Source: Ga0074130 sp035565355 (GTDB taxonomy: Bacteria; Pseudomonadota; Gammaproteobacteria; Burkholderiales; Rhodocyclaceae). From it: a stretch of DNA of 18,524 nucleotides. The notes below the pieces were generated by a model. It worked only from the letters and a program-made list of their open reading frames with translations, was not told where the DNA came from and did not search any database. The stretch is from the NCBI GenBank assembly GCA_035565355.1, contig DATMSM010000027.1, positions 1 to 18,524 of the forward strand, written 5' to 3'. The position numbers were made by a program, and so were the translations under genes. This document shows positions 9,014 to 16,037 of the stretch, piece after piece; position 1 is the first letter of the stretch; each line of letters starts with the position of its first letter.

Positions 9014-9987
9014 TGAACGCACCCTGCAATATCCTGATCAGCAAGGTGCTGGTGCTCGACGAGGCGGAGCGCGGCGACGAGATGCTCAAGGCCTTCTGCG
9101 ATGAAACCGGCCTGGTGCCGATCCGTCCGCAGAAGCGCGCCGCGGGCGGCGTCATGTCCATCCTCGGCTCCAATGTCGATCTGGGCGGCATCCTGCTGTA
9201 CGAGGACTATGGCGGCAGCGGGCGCGGCATAGCGCTGGCGCGCGAGATTCGCCATGCCCGGCCCGAGCTGCCCATCTTCCTGCGCCGCCGCTGCGTGGCC
9301 AGCATGGCCGGCTTTGATGCGGATACCGCGACCCTCTTCAGGTGCGCCTACACGCTGGACGATCTGTCGGTGCTGCGTGGCTCCATCGAGGCTTCGGTAT
9401 TCAGCCGCATTTACCCGACCGATCTGGTTCGCGACATCAGCATCATGACGCGGGAGTCGCTGCGTACGCTGTTCACCCGCTGCGAGGTCGAGGTCGAGAC
9501 GCCCTATCTGGTCAAGGACAAGATCATCTACGGCGAGGTGTTCACCATGATTGCGATCGAAAGCGCCTGGTGCCGCGGTTACATGATGCTGCAGGCCGCG
9601 GAGGAGCAGGCGCTGTCGCTGCTTGAGCCTGCGCCGGAGGCGAGTGGTCGCCGTACCTTCCGCGAGCTCAACAGCGTGCTCGGCGAAGCGACCAACCTGA
9701 TCTGGGGCGGTTTCAAGAACAAGTATGTGTCGCCATCCGGCATCGTGAATACGGTGCAGACCCAGGTTCCGATCGTGATCAACCACCAGCGGCGCTACAT
9801 CTCCTTCGGCTCGGAAGATCCGCAGCTCTGCTTCAAGTATGTCCTCAAGGACAGGACACGCCCCGATGCGCCTGGCGTGCCCATCTATCAACGTTTTGTT
9901 TTCAACCTGAACTGGGCGCCCGAAAGCTTTGCCGAGAATCCCTCGGTCGAGTCCTTCGTCGAGTCCGGTGAACTCGAACTTTTCTGA
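9013..9987 (+). CDS. CheX-like phosphatase with N-terminal degenerate receiver domain
   Basis: 324 residues. The first ~125 resemble a response-regulator receiver fold (KVLVLDEAE, then ILLYEDYGG near residue 64 and LPIFLRR), but the usual phosphoacceptor Asp environment and the conserved Lys-Pro are missing, so it is probably a pseudo-receiver. Residues ~140-324 look like a CheX/CheC-family CheY-P phosphatase: RELNSVLGEATNLIWGG places the family ExxN pair at E225 and N228. The expected reaction is hydrolysis of CheY-P. The start ATG overlaps the kinase stop, and GAGGTGG lies just upstream. The C-terminus ends in ESGELELF, nearly the same tail as the second CheX-like protein at 11155-11766. 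The stop precedes the CheY gene by 12 bases, so these genes form one operon. Confidence 0.82.
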   Translation: MNAPCNILISKVLVLDEAERGDEMLKAFCDETGLVPIRPQKRAAGGVMSILGSNVDLGGILLYEDYGGSGRGIALAREIRHARPELPIFLRRRCVASMAGFDADTATLFRCAYTLDDLSVLRGSIEASVFSRIYPTDLVRDISIMTRESLRTLFTRCEVEVETPYLVKDKIIYGEVFTMIAIESAWCRGYMMLQAAEEQALSLLEPAPEASGRRTFRELNSVLGEATNLIWGGFKNKYVSPSGIVNTVQTQVPIVINHQRRYISFGSEDPQLCFKYVLKDRTRPDAPGVPIYQRFVFNLNWAPESFAENPSVESFVESGELELF

Positions 9988-9999
9988 AAAGGTAATGCA

Positions 10000-10365
10000 A
10001 TGGCAAAAATCCTGGTAGTCGACGATTCCAGCACGGTCCGCACCGAAGTGGCCAACTATCTGAAGGGCAAGGGCTATTCCGTCAGCGAAGCGGTGGACGG
10101 CAAGGACGGGCTCGACAAGATCAAGTCCGACGGTGAGCTCAAGCTCATCATCAGCGATGTGAACATGCCCAATATGGACGGCCTGACCATGGCCGAGAAG
10201 GTCCGCTCCGACCTGCGCAATCCGGGCGTGAACATCATCATGCTGACCACGGAGAACAGCCCGGCCATGAAGGAACGCGGCAAGGCAGCCGGCATCAAGG
10301 GCTGGATCGTCAAGCCCTTCAACGGTGATGCGATTGCCGGCGCCATCGGCAAGCTGGTGAGCTGA
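10000..10365 (+). CDS. CheY-type single-domain response regulator
   Basis: 121-residue receiver with no output domain. The acidic pocket is D8 and D9 (VVDDSS), the phosphoacceptor is D53 (IISDVNMPNMDG), the switch Thr is at 83 or 84 (MLTTEN), and the conserved Lys is K105 (VKPF), so all catalytic residues are present. The length matches CheY. AAAAGG lies about 8 bases before the ATG. It is the obvious phosphate acceptor for H463 of the upstream kinase and the substrate of the two CheX-like proteins. Whether it acts on a flagellar motor or on another partner cannot be read from the sequence; no flagellar gene is in the window. Confidence 0.95.
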   Translation: MAKILVVDDSSTVRTEVANYLKGKGYSVSEAVDGKDGLDKIKSDGELKLIISDVNMPNMDGLTMAEKVRSDLRNPGVNIIMLTTENSPAMKERGKAAGIKGWIVKPFNGDAIAGAIGKLVS

Positions 10366-10378
10366 TCGCGCAGTTTCC

Positions 10379-11158
10379 ATGGTCTATGAATTTATTGCCC
10401 TGGCATTGCTGCTGTCTCTCGTCGCTGGGGGCATCTGCTATCTGCGCGCGCTAAGACAGCTGGCCAAGCTGCACTCCGAACTGACTGCGTGCCAGGAGGA
10501 CAACAAACAGCTCGCCCTGCGACCCGACGCGCAGTCGCTGGCTTATCTCCTGAATGCCGAGCGCGAACGTCTGCTACAAGCGCATGATCTGCGCCTTGCC
10601 GAATTGGCGGCCGAGCATGCGCAGCGGACGGCTGCCGATGTTGCCCTTACCGAAGCACGCTGTCAGGCCGAACTAAAGGCCGAAGTGGCGGCGGTTGGAC
10701 AGCGCTGGCGCGTTGCACTTGATGGCGTCGATGCGCAATTCGGCAAGCTGAAGGGCGATGTTGAATCGCTGCTCGGCATCGTTTCCATGCTGGAGCGCTG
10801 GCATGAGGAAATCCAGTCCATCCTCGACAACAACAAGGATCTGAAGCGCAAGAACAGCGAGTTCAAGTCGATTAACCAGAGCGTCGTGATGCTGGCACTG
10901 AATGCGGCGATCGAAGCGGCCCGGGCCGGCGAACATGGCCGCGGCTTTGCGGTGGTGGCCGACGGCGTGCGCGAGCTGGCCCTGACCTCGACCCGGCTGG
11001 CCGGCGAATACCAGCAGTATCTGGACATGAACGACCTGGTAACGACAACAACCTTCCAGGACATGCAGGCGAGCGGCAACGTCATCCGTACCACGGTGGC
11101 CAACCTGAATTCGGTTTGCGAGCGTCTTCGTTCGGAAGTGCGCGTGACTGCAGCATGA
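10379..11158 (+). CDS. Minimal methyl-accepting-chemotaxis-like signalling protein (one TM, coiled coil, hairpin tip)
   Basis: 259 residues. One N-terminal membrane helix (~4-22) is followed by a long charged coiled coil (~25-150) and an MCP signalling tip, LALNAAIEAARAGEHGRGFAVVAD, from residue 172. No periplasmic sensing domain and no HAMP are present, and the helical arms around the tip are much shorter than in classical receptors, so methylation sites are doubtful. The normally conserved VADEVR reads VADGVR (G196). The gene lies 13 bases after cheY. Its stop overlaps the start of the next gene (ATGA). It may act as a scaffold or relay in a chemosensory complex without its own ligand domain; this role is inference. 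The start ATG has a poor ribosome-binding site. Confidence 0.85.
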   Translation: MVYEFIALALLLSLVAGGICYLRALRQLAKLHSELTACQEDNKQLALRPDAQSLAYLLNAERERLLQAHDLRLAELAAEHAQRTAADVALTEARCQAELKAEVAAVGQRWRVALDGVDAQFGKLKGDVESLLGIVSMLERWHEEIQSILDNNKDLKRKNSEFKSINQSVVMLALNAAIEAARAGEHGRGFAVVADGVRELALTSTRLAGEYQQYLDMNDLVTTTTFQDMQASGNVIRTTVANLNSVCERLRSEVRVTAA

Positions 11159-11766
11159 GCGCGCTCCAGTTTGCCACCCAGATCGACGCCTTTCTGGAGG
11201 CTGCGCTCGAATACGGCATGTCCTCGCTGGGCGGCGTGGAGGCTTCGATCCGGCTCGAGACCTCAACGCGACAGGCAGCGGCGGATGTCCGCGTGCAGCC
11301 GTCTGCGAACGTGCGCAATACGGAGGCAGCGTATGCCGCCTTGTCCACCCGTGACCGTCAGGACAGGCAGCTGTTGGTGTCCCTGGGGGTATGCAGCTTC
11401 GACTATCGCCTGGTGCTGCTCTTCCAGGTCGAGGACGATGCGGCGACGCGCGCCTTCTTCGGTGGCGACGAGGACGCCCTGGACCAGCTGGGCGAGTTCG
11501 TCAATCTGGTGTGCGGCTCGCTCAATCGTTCATTGCAGCGGGCTTATCCATCGACCGGGATGTCCACGCCGTTCTCGATGAGCGGCACATGCTTCGATCA
11601 TATTCAGATCCTGCGCCCGGACCTGAGCGTAACGCTGGGCTTTCTGCTCGGCGCCAAAATCCGCTTGCGGATTGCCTATGCCCTGTCGCTGGGCCGCGAT
11701 TTCGCGTTCGTCGAGAGCGAGCCGGTCGAGGAAGTCAGCAGCATGGGCGAGCTCGAACTCTTCTGA
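11155..11766 (+). CDS. Second CheX-like chemotaxis phosphatase
   Basis: 203 residues. LGEFVNLVCGSLNRSL carries the CheX/CheC ExxN pair at E114 and N117, and the following MSTPFSMSG matches the strand that usually comes after the active helix in CheX. There is one such helix, as in CheX, not the two found in CheC. It probably dephosphorylates the CheY of this operon or modulates the other CheX-like protein. Its last residues, SMGELELF, repeat the C-terminal tail of the protein at 9013-9987, although the bodies of the two proteins are not obviously alike. ATG 11155 is chosen because it overlaps the previous stop (ATGA); a longer frame from 11116 would run far into the MCP gene. Confidence 0.8.
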   Translation: MSALQFATQIDAFLEAALEYGMSSLGGVEASIRLETSTRQAAADVRVQPSANVRNTEAAYAALSTRDRQDRQLLVSLGVCSFDYRLVLLFQVEDDAATRAFFGGDEDALDQLGEFVNLVCGSLNRSLQRAYPSTGMSTPFSMSGTCFDHIQILRPDLSVTLGFLLGAKIRLRIAYALSLGRDFAFVESEPVEEVSSMGELELF

Positions 11767-11774
11767 GCGCGGGA

Positions 11775-11802
11775 GGCCTTTCGTCAGTTCTTGCCGAAGG
11801 CC
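11775..11802. terminator. Possible bidirectional terminator hairpin between convergent genes
   Basis: GGCCTT (11775-11780) pairs with AAGGCC (11797-11802), extended by CG/CG inside a one-base bulge. It lies between the stop of the second cheX-like gene and the converging small membrane-protein gene, partly inside the latter's last codons. No long T-run is seen on either strand. Confidence 0.3.
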
Positions 11803-11975
11803 TTCTCGATCTTCTGGTCGGTCTTGTACTGGCTCAGCGCATATACCGCCCACAGCGCCGCCGGAATCCAGCCGATCAGGGTGATCTGCAGGATCAGACA
11901 GATGATGCCGGCGATGGGGCGGCCGATGGTGAAGAAGACCATGAAGGGGAGGAAGATGGCGAGCAGCAGGCGCAT
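11784..11975 (-). CDS. Pmp3/YqaE-type small membrane protein
   Basis: 63-residue, very hydrophobic protein with two membrane helices (about residues 3-20 and 25-50). LLAIFLPFMVFF followed by ILQITLIGWIPAALWAVYAL matches the Pmp3/YqaE proteolipid family, linked in other organisms to membrane potential and stress; no specific reaction is known. I chose ATG 11975 because AAGGA lies 7 bases upstream; a longer start at 12008 would add 11 mostly basic residues without a clear ribosome-binding site. It converges on the chemosensory operon and lies 97 bases downstream of the HD-GYP gene on the same strand, so it may be read from that transcript or have its own promoter. Confidence 0.85.
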   Translation of the reverse strand: MRLLLAIFLPFMVFFTIGRPIAGIICLILQITLIGWIPAALWAVYALSQYKTDQKIEKAFGKN

Positions 11976-12072
11976 GCGGTGTCCTTGAAGGCGTTTGCGA
12001 GGGCTCAAGTTTAACTCGGCCGCGGGGCCAAGTCAGGGCCTGTCGTACCGTGCTGGAGAATCCCGATCCACC

Positions 12073-14988
12073 TCAAGGCGCAAGCGCGCTTTCGATGTCG
12101 GCTTCGTCCAACTGCTCAGGCGCCATATAGCGTTCGGCATAGCTGCGATAGACGCCGGAACGCAGGAACAGCTCGAACAGTTCCGGGTCGATGTGCTGTT
12201 CCCTCTGCATGCGGCCCATGATGGCGATCGATTCAGACAGCGTCTTGCCCTTCTTGTAGGGGCGGTCGGCGGCGGTCAGGGCCTCGAAGATATCGGCAAT
12301 CGCCATCATGCGCGCGACCGGGCTCATCTCGTCGCGGCGCAAGCCCTTGGGGTAGCCGCTTCCGTCCATCTTCTCGTGATGGCCGCCGGCAATCTCGGGC
12401 ACCTGCTTCAGGTGCGAGGGGAAGGGCAGGGCGGAGAGCATGATGATGGTCTGCACGATGTGCTCGTTGATCTTGTAGCGCTCCTCTTCCGAGAGCGTGC
12501 CGCGACTGACTGCCAGGTTGTGGATCTCGCCGCGGTTGTAGAGCAGTTCGGGCACCGGCATGCGGAAGCCCCAGGCATTGTCGGGCGGCATCTGTTGCGC
12601 CGCGCTGCGCTCGATGCGATGCTCGGGCTTGTCTGCCAGCAGCGGCTCGACGGCGGGGAGGGGGGCGCTCGCCTGTCTGCCCTTGCGCAGCTGTTCGTCG
12701 CGCGAGATACCCAGCCTGTCGTCCAGCGTGCGCAGCCAAGTGCGCGCGGCGACGGCCTTGAGGCGGGCGATCCGTTCCGGCGCCATGAACTCGCCGCCCA
12801 GGTTGCATTCCGCCACGAAGGCGAAGTCTTCGTCGAGCTGCTGCAGTTCGCGCTGCAACTGCTCCCGGGCCGCGGCCTCGGGCGTGCCGGCAGCGACCGA
12901 ATTCAGACAGGCGATCTCGGCATCGCGCTTGAGCACCTCGAAGCGCATGCGTACTTCGTGGATGCGGTCGTAGATGGTCTCCAGCTTGGTGGCCTTGTCC
13001 ACCACGTATTCGGGTGTGGTGACCTTGCCGCAGTCGTGCAGCCAGGCGGCCACATGGACGGCTTCCCATTCATCCTCGTTCAACTGGAAGTCGGCATAGG
13101 GGCCGGAATCAGCTTCGCAGGCGGCGCGGGCGAGCATCTTGGTGAGTACGGGGACGCGCGCGCAATGCCCCCCGGTGTAGGGGCTCTTGGCATCGATAGC
13201 GCCTGCGATAAGCTGGGTAAAGGCTTCAAACAGCGCCTTCTGGTCGCGGATCAGGCTGCGCATTGCCAGCGTGCTGCTGGCCGAGTCGGACACCGCACTG
13301 GCAAAGGCGAGCTGAGCCGTGTCTATCGGCACATAGCGCTGCAGGATGATGAGCCCGAGCAACTGGTGCTGCCGGTTGAGCAGGGGGACAACCACGGATT
13401 GCAGGGCGCCGCTGGCGCTGGACAGGACATCCAGCCCGTAACGCTCACGCTCTTCCGGGCTCATGCAACCATTGCGCGCCTCGCCGGCGGCAAGGCTTTC
13501 ATTGATCAGCTCAGGAGCAGCCGCGAGCGGGATCGCATGCAAGCCGCCTTCTATCTTGGTCCCGTCCTGGTGGTGGGCGATGCCTGGCGTCAGGTGCTCT
13601 TCCTCCACCAGGTAGAGCGCGCCGGCCTCGGCATTGCTCATGCTCATTACATCCTTGAGCAGCATGGACAGCAGCGCCTCAAAATCTTCCTCGGCGGCGA
13701 CCGCATGGGTGATCGACATGAACTTGCGTATGGATCGCTTCATCAGGTCCATGGTGCCGGCCAGCGCGTGCACTTCCGCAATAATTGAGTTCACCTTGAT
13801 CGGCGAATCGAAATCAAAATGGCGAATCATCTCGGCTTCATTGGTCAGCTGGCGTATGGAGCGCGAGATGGTTCGCGCCACCAGCCAGATGGCGGGTACG
13901 GAGAGGAGCAGGATGAGGGCGATGCTACTGATGGAGGCCGCGCGTATCTCCAGTGCCGCCGCGAACAGCTCATTCTCTGGAATGGCGGTTATCAAGTAGT
14001 AGGGCGCGCTGCCTTTCAGGTGCAGTGGCTGCACCGTAAGTTGCCAGACGGTGTCCGGTAGCGAAACCGAACGCGACAAGCGCCCCTGCGCCTCGGCCTC
14101 CCTGATGCCATCGGCTAGCCCGTGCATGGGAATGACGCCGAAGGCGTCGATATGCTTCAAGGCAGGAGCCGCCTGCGGATCATGGCTGTCAGTCAGGAGG
14201 CGGGCCAGATCCTCATGTGCGACCACCATGCCATCGCCGCGCACCAGCGCCAGTTGGCTAGCCGGCGTCAGCTTCTGCCGCGCCAGTACTTCGCCCAGGG
14301 CATCCAGAGGAATGTCGGCACCAATGACGGCAATGCCGTTGCCCGCGCGCCGGGCGATGCTGACCCCGACCTTGCGCGCCGAGAAAAACACATAGGGCTG
14401 GGTGGTGATGGTTTCCAGCGTCTGCTGTGCCTGCTGATACCAGCCGCGTGTGCGCGGGTCATAGTGCTGTGGATAGCTGGGCTCAACTACATCGCTCAGA
14501 TGTTCGAGATTCTCATCCAGGTAAATGAAGCGGCCCTCGGCCTGGCCCTTGTTCCGTTCGATGCTGCGTACGATGAAGCGCGTGCCCTCGGGGGCCTGCA
14601 GCTTTTCACGCTCAGCCTCGTTGCCGAGACGCTGCAGCATGAAGAAGTCGCCGTTCTCATAGCCGATGTAGAGACTGGTGATCCCAGCCGACTCCTGCAG
14701 CGGCACCGCCATGGCGCGCACCCGCAGCATGCGCTCCTTGAGGGTCTGGGCGTGGAGCAGCGGGCTTACGCTGAAGATCTCGACCGTGGTGTTGACCGGG
14801 CCGATCAGGGAGCGCAGCTCGCCCACGACCTCACGGCTGGCACGCTCAGTCATGTCCTCGGCTGAGGCTGACAGCATGTCGCGGGACATGTGATAGCCGA
14901 TGGTCGCAATGGCGCCGCTGACGACGATGGTCAACAGGATGAACAGCGTGGAGAGGTGGATATGCAGGGGCAGCCGGAATTTCATCAT
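12073..14988 (-). CDS. Cache-HAMP-GAF-HD-GYP membrane protein, likely cyclic-di-GMP phosphodiesterase with a large insertion
   Basis: 971 residues. TM1 (~12-33) and TM2 (~362-382) enclose a large periplasmic Cache-type sensor domain, containing YDPRTRGWY as is usual for Cache_1. Then come HAMP (~383-432), a GAF-like domain (~445-600) and an HD-GYP domain. The metal-site HD is H651-D652 (WLHDCGKV) and the signature HHEKMDGSGYP spans 870-880, followed by ADIFEALTAADRPY. All signature residues are present, so hydrolysis of cyclic-di-GMP is expected. About 160 residues (~665-828) separate the HD box from the helix that normally follows ~20 residues later, an unusually long, charged insertion. Two Met codons open the frame (14988 and 14985), with GGAG/AGGTG upstream. 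It follows the 93-residue protein gene by 36 bases. Confidence 0.93.
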   Translation of the reverse strand: MMKFRLPLHIHLSTLFILLTIVVSGAIATIGYHMSRDMLSASAEDMTERASREVVGELRSLIGPVNTTVEIFSVSPLLHAQTLKERMLRVRAMAVPLQESAGITSLYIGYENGDFFMLQRLGNEAEREKLQAPEGTRFIVRSIERNKGQAEGRFIYLDENLEHLSDVVEPSYPQHYDPRTRGWYQQAQQTLETITTQPYVFFSARKVGVSIARRAGNGIAVIGADIPLDALGEVLARQKLTPASQLALVRGDGMVVAHEDLARLLTDSHDPQAAPALKHIDAFGVIPMHGLADGIREAEAQGRLSRSVSLPDTVWQLTVQPLHLKGSAPYYLITAIPENELFAAALEIRAASISSIALILLLSVPAIWLVARTISRSIRQLTNEAEMIRHFDFDSPIKVNSIIAEVHALAGTMDLMKRSIRKFMSITHAVAAEEDFEALLSMLLKDVMSMSNAEAGALYLVEEEHLTPGIAHHQDGTKIEGGLHAIPLAAAPELINESLAAGEARNGCMSPEERERYGLDVLSSASGALQSVVVPLLNRQHQLLGLIILQRYVPIDTAQLAFASAVSDSASSTLAMRSLIRDQKALFEAFTQLIAGAIDAKSPYTGGHCARVPVLTKMLARAACEADSGPYADFQLNEDEWEAVHVAAWLHDCGKVTTPEYVVDKATKLETIYDRIHEVRMRFEVLKRDAEIACLNSVAAGTPEAAAREQLQRELQQLDEDFAFVAECNLGGEFMAPERIARLKAVAARTWLRTLDDRLGISRDEQLRKGRQASAPLPAVEPLLADKPEHRIERSAAQQMPPDNAWGFRMPVPELLYNRGEIHNLAVSRGTLSEEERYKINEHIVQTIIMLSALPFPSHLKQVPEIAGGHHEKMDGSGYPKGLRRDEMSPVARMMAIADIFEALTAADRPYKKGKTLSESIAIMGRMQREQHIDPELFELFLRSGVYRSYAERYMAPEQLDEADIESALAP

Positions 14989-15024
14989 GACACCTGCTCC
15001 AGTCGGCGCGAGGCCTAAGAAGGA

Positions 15025-15306
15025 TTAACTATCAGGAGATGCTTCCTTGCGTACATGCACCAGGCCAAGGGCGCCAGAAGATATGACAATATCATCGAAC
15101 GTAGTATAGGAAAAAACGCCGTAGGAGTGGTACTCGACCGTCATGGCGCGGAGGGCGCCCAGGCCCAGCGCCCCCGCGATCGGACTTTGCTCGGCCACGG
15201 CCGCACGGATCGCGGCGCGATGCTTGGCTTCGGACGGATTGAGCGCCATGACTGCAATCAGCGCGACCAGGAAGACGATGATGAGAATCAGGGACTTTTT
15301 GGACAT
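15025..15306 (-). CDS. Small one-TM protein, possibly DUF4359-like
   Basis: 93 residues. An N-terminal hydrophobic helix (~5-22) after MSKK is followed by NPSEAKHRAAIRAAV and a small C-terminal domain with YHSYGVFSYTTF and SSGALGLVHV. This resembles short DUF4359-type proteins as I remember them; I cannot verify it. The N-terminus could be a signal anchor or an uncleaved signal peptide. There is no clear ribosome-binding site before the ATG. It is on the same strand as, and 36 bases upstream of, the HD-GYP gene, so co-transcription is likely. It is the last chromosomal-looking gene before the cassette array; no attC site follows it, so I do not treat it as a cassette. Confidence 0.7.
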   Translation of the reverse strand: MSKKSLILIIVFLVALIAVMALNPSEAKHRAAIRAAVAEQSPIAGALGLGALRAMTVEYHSYGVFSYTTFDDIVISSGALGLVHVRKEASPDS

Positions 15307-15382
15307 AGGCGGAAGGAAGTCAGGACAGGGAGGAAGCGTAGAACATTCGGCGGTGTTTCAAATGACGGCTAGTGGCGACAAG

Positions 15383-15420
15383 GACTAACGGTGGTTGCAC
15401 TCGGAGAACTCTGGTTAAGA
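15383..15420 (-). repeat. Possible truncated attC at the array end
   Basis: On the minus strand GTTAGTC (15383-15389) matches the GTTRRRY core, and TCTTAAC (15414-15420) could be the partner core overlapping the stop of the 58-residue protein. Only 38 bases separate the outer ends and no long stem remains, so this is at best a remnant of the last attC. Confidence 0.35.
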
Positions 15421-15591
15421 ATAGGCAAAGGTAATCAAAACCACCGCACCAAAGACCACAGTGATCATAATGTATTCGCCGATATGCTGAGCCTGCTTAG
15501 GCTCAAGACGAAATACACGACCCACCACGCAACCTGCCGCATAGGCAACTGCCTCTCCAATTGCATAAGTGCAGGCTTCAAGAAGGCTCAT
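15415..15591 (-). CDS. Cassette 7: 58-residue hypothetical membrane protein
   Basis: Short minus-strand gene, 58 codons plus TAA, filling the last cassette (15389-15607). The protein starts MSLLEACTYAIGEAVAYAAG, contains GRVFRLEPKQAQHIGEY in its middle, and ends in a strongly hydrophobic helix (about residues 42-57, MITVVFGAVVLITFAYS). The ATG lies 10 bases after the GTTAAGT core site, and the stop runs into the terminal core remnant, exactly the cassette layout. The hydrophobic N-terminal half (Ala-, Gly-rich) may be a second membrane helix. I do not recognise the family; function unknown. Confidence 0.7.
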   Translation of the reverse strand: MSLLEACTYAIGEAVAYAAGCVVGRVFRLEPKQAQHIGEYIMITVVFGAVVLITFAYS

Positions 15592-15601
15592 GAGGTCTGG
15601 G

Positions 15602-15674
15602 ACTTAACGTTGGAGGTAAGGGGCATCAGGAGGCGGTATGTCGGAAGACGGTCCCGCTGGCCGAAAGATCAGGC
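15602..15674 (-). repeat. attC site between cassettes 6 and 7, one core degenerate
   Basis: Minus-strand GTTAAGT (15602-15608) is a good GTTRRRY core and is followed on the plus strand by the shared GTTGGAGGTAAGGGGC. The opposite core reads GCCTGAT instead of RYYYAAC (15668-15674), and the stem arms (GTAAGGGGC against GTCCCGCTGGC) pair only partly. Recombination is probably impaired. Confidence 0.65.
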
Positions 15675-15678
15675 CTAA

Positions 15679-15948
15679 CTAGATATACGGATGCCACGTT
15701 CTTGGCGCCTTTCCTTTGATTGCGACGTACGAAAACGGCCAGAAAAGGAATGCCAAGGCAGCCAGTTGAGCTAGTGTGTAGAGTCCCTCAAACCATGAGT
15801 GCTCCTCGAACATAAGCTGGTGCAGCGTAGTAGATAAGCACAACAAACAACCAATAGATAGCGGGATGGCCAAAGCTCTTACGGCTGGAGAGATATTTCG
15901 ATCAGTAGTGAAGTACGCAAAAATCTCGGATTCGTTCATTGGACGCAT
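15679..15948 (-). CDS. Cassette 6: hypothetical protein with two predicted membrane helices
   Basis: 89 residues from ATG 15948. Two hydrophobic segments (about residues 22-45, AVRALAIPLSIGCLLCLSTT, and 55-78, around LAQLAALAFLFWPF) are separated by a short loop with FEEHSWFEG; the C-terminus is short and basic. The frame stays open to a GTG at 15987, but that lies inside the attC palindrome. ATG 15948 has GAGA upstream and is preferred; ATG 15939 is possible. The stop TAG is four bases from the degenerate core of the downstream attC. Function not recognised. Confidence 0.7.
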   Translation of the reverse strand: MRPMNESEIFAYFTTDRNISPAVRALAIPLSIGCLLCLSTTLHQLMFEEHSWFEGLYTLAQLAALAFLFWPFSYVAIKGKAPRTWHPYI

Positions 15949-15968
15949 AGTGATTCTCAAATTGTTAA

Positions 15969-16037
15969 CCCTGACGGTTGAATTCACCGGCCGGGCAAGC
16001 GCAGCTTGAACCGGTCCGGTGGAATGAGGTGTTAGGC
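15969..16037 (-). repeat. attC site between cassettes 5 and 6, cleavage core degenerate
   Basis: The minus-strand outer core GCCTAAC (16031-16037) is perfect. The core at 15969-15975 reads GTCAGGG instead of GTTRRRY. The arms TTCACCGG and CCGGTGGAA pair with one extra base on the right, fixing minus-strand orientation. The change hits the cleavage core, so excision or insertion here is probably reduced. Confidence 0.75.

Noticed and set aside
8935..10380. 481-residue open frame on the minus strand
   Set aside because: Spans the antisense of two recognised plus-strand genes, the CheX-like and CheY genes.
11995..13788. 597-residue open frame on the plus strand
   Set aside because: Antisense of the HD-GYP gene, whose minus-strand reading has complete HD-GYP motifs.
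15025..15306. 93-residue gene as an eighth cassette
   Set aside because: No attC follows its stop; only 36 bases separate it from the HD-GYP gene.
15391..15678. 95-residue plus-strand frame across the last cassette
   Set aside because: Runs through an attC site and opposes the better-placed 58-residue minus-strand gene.
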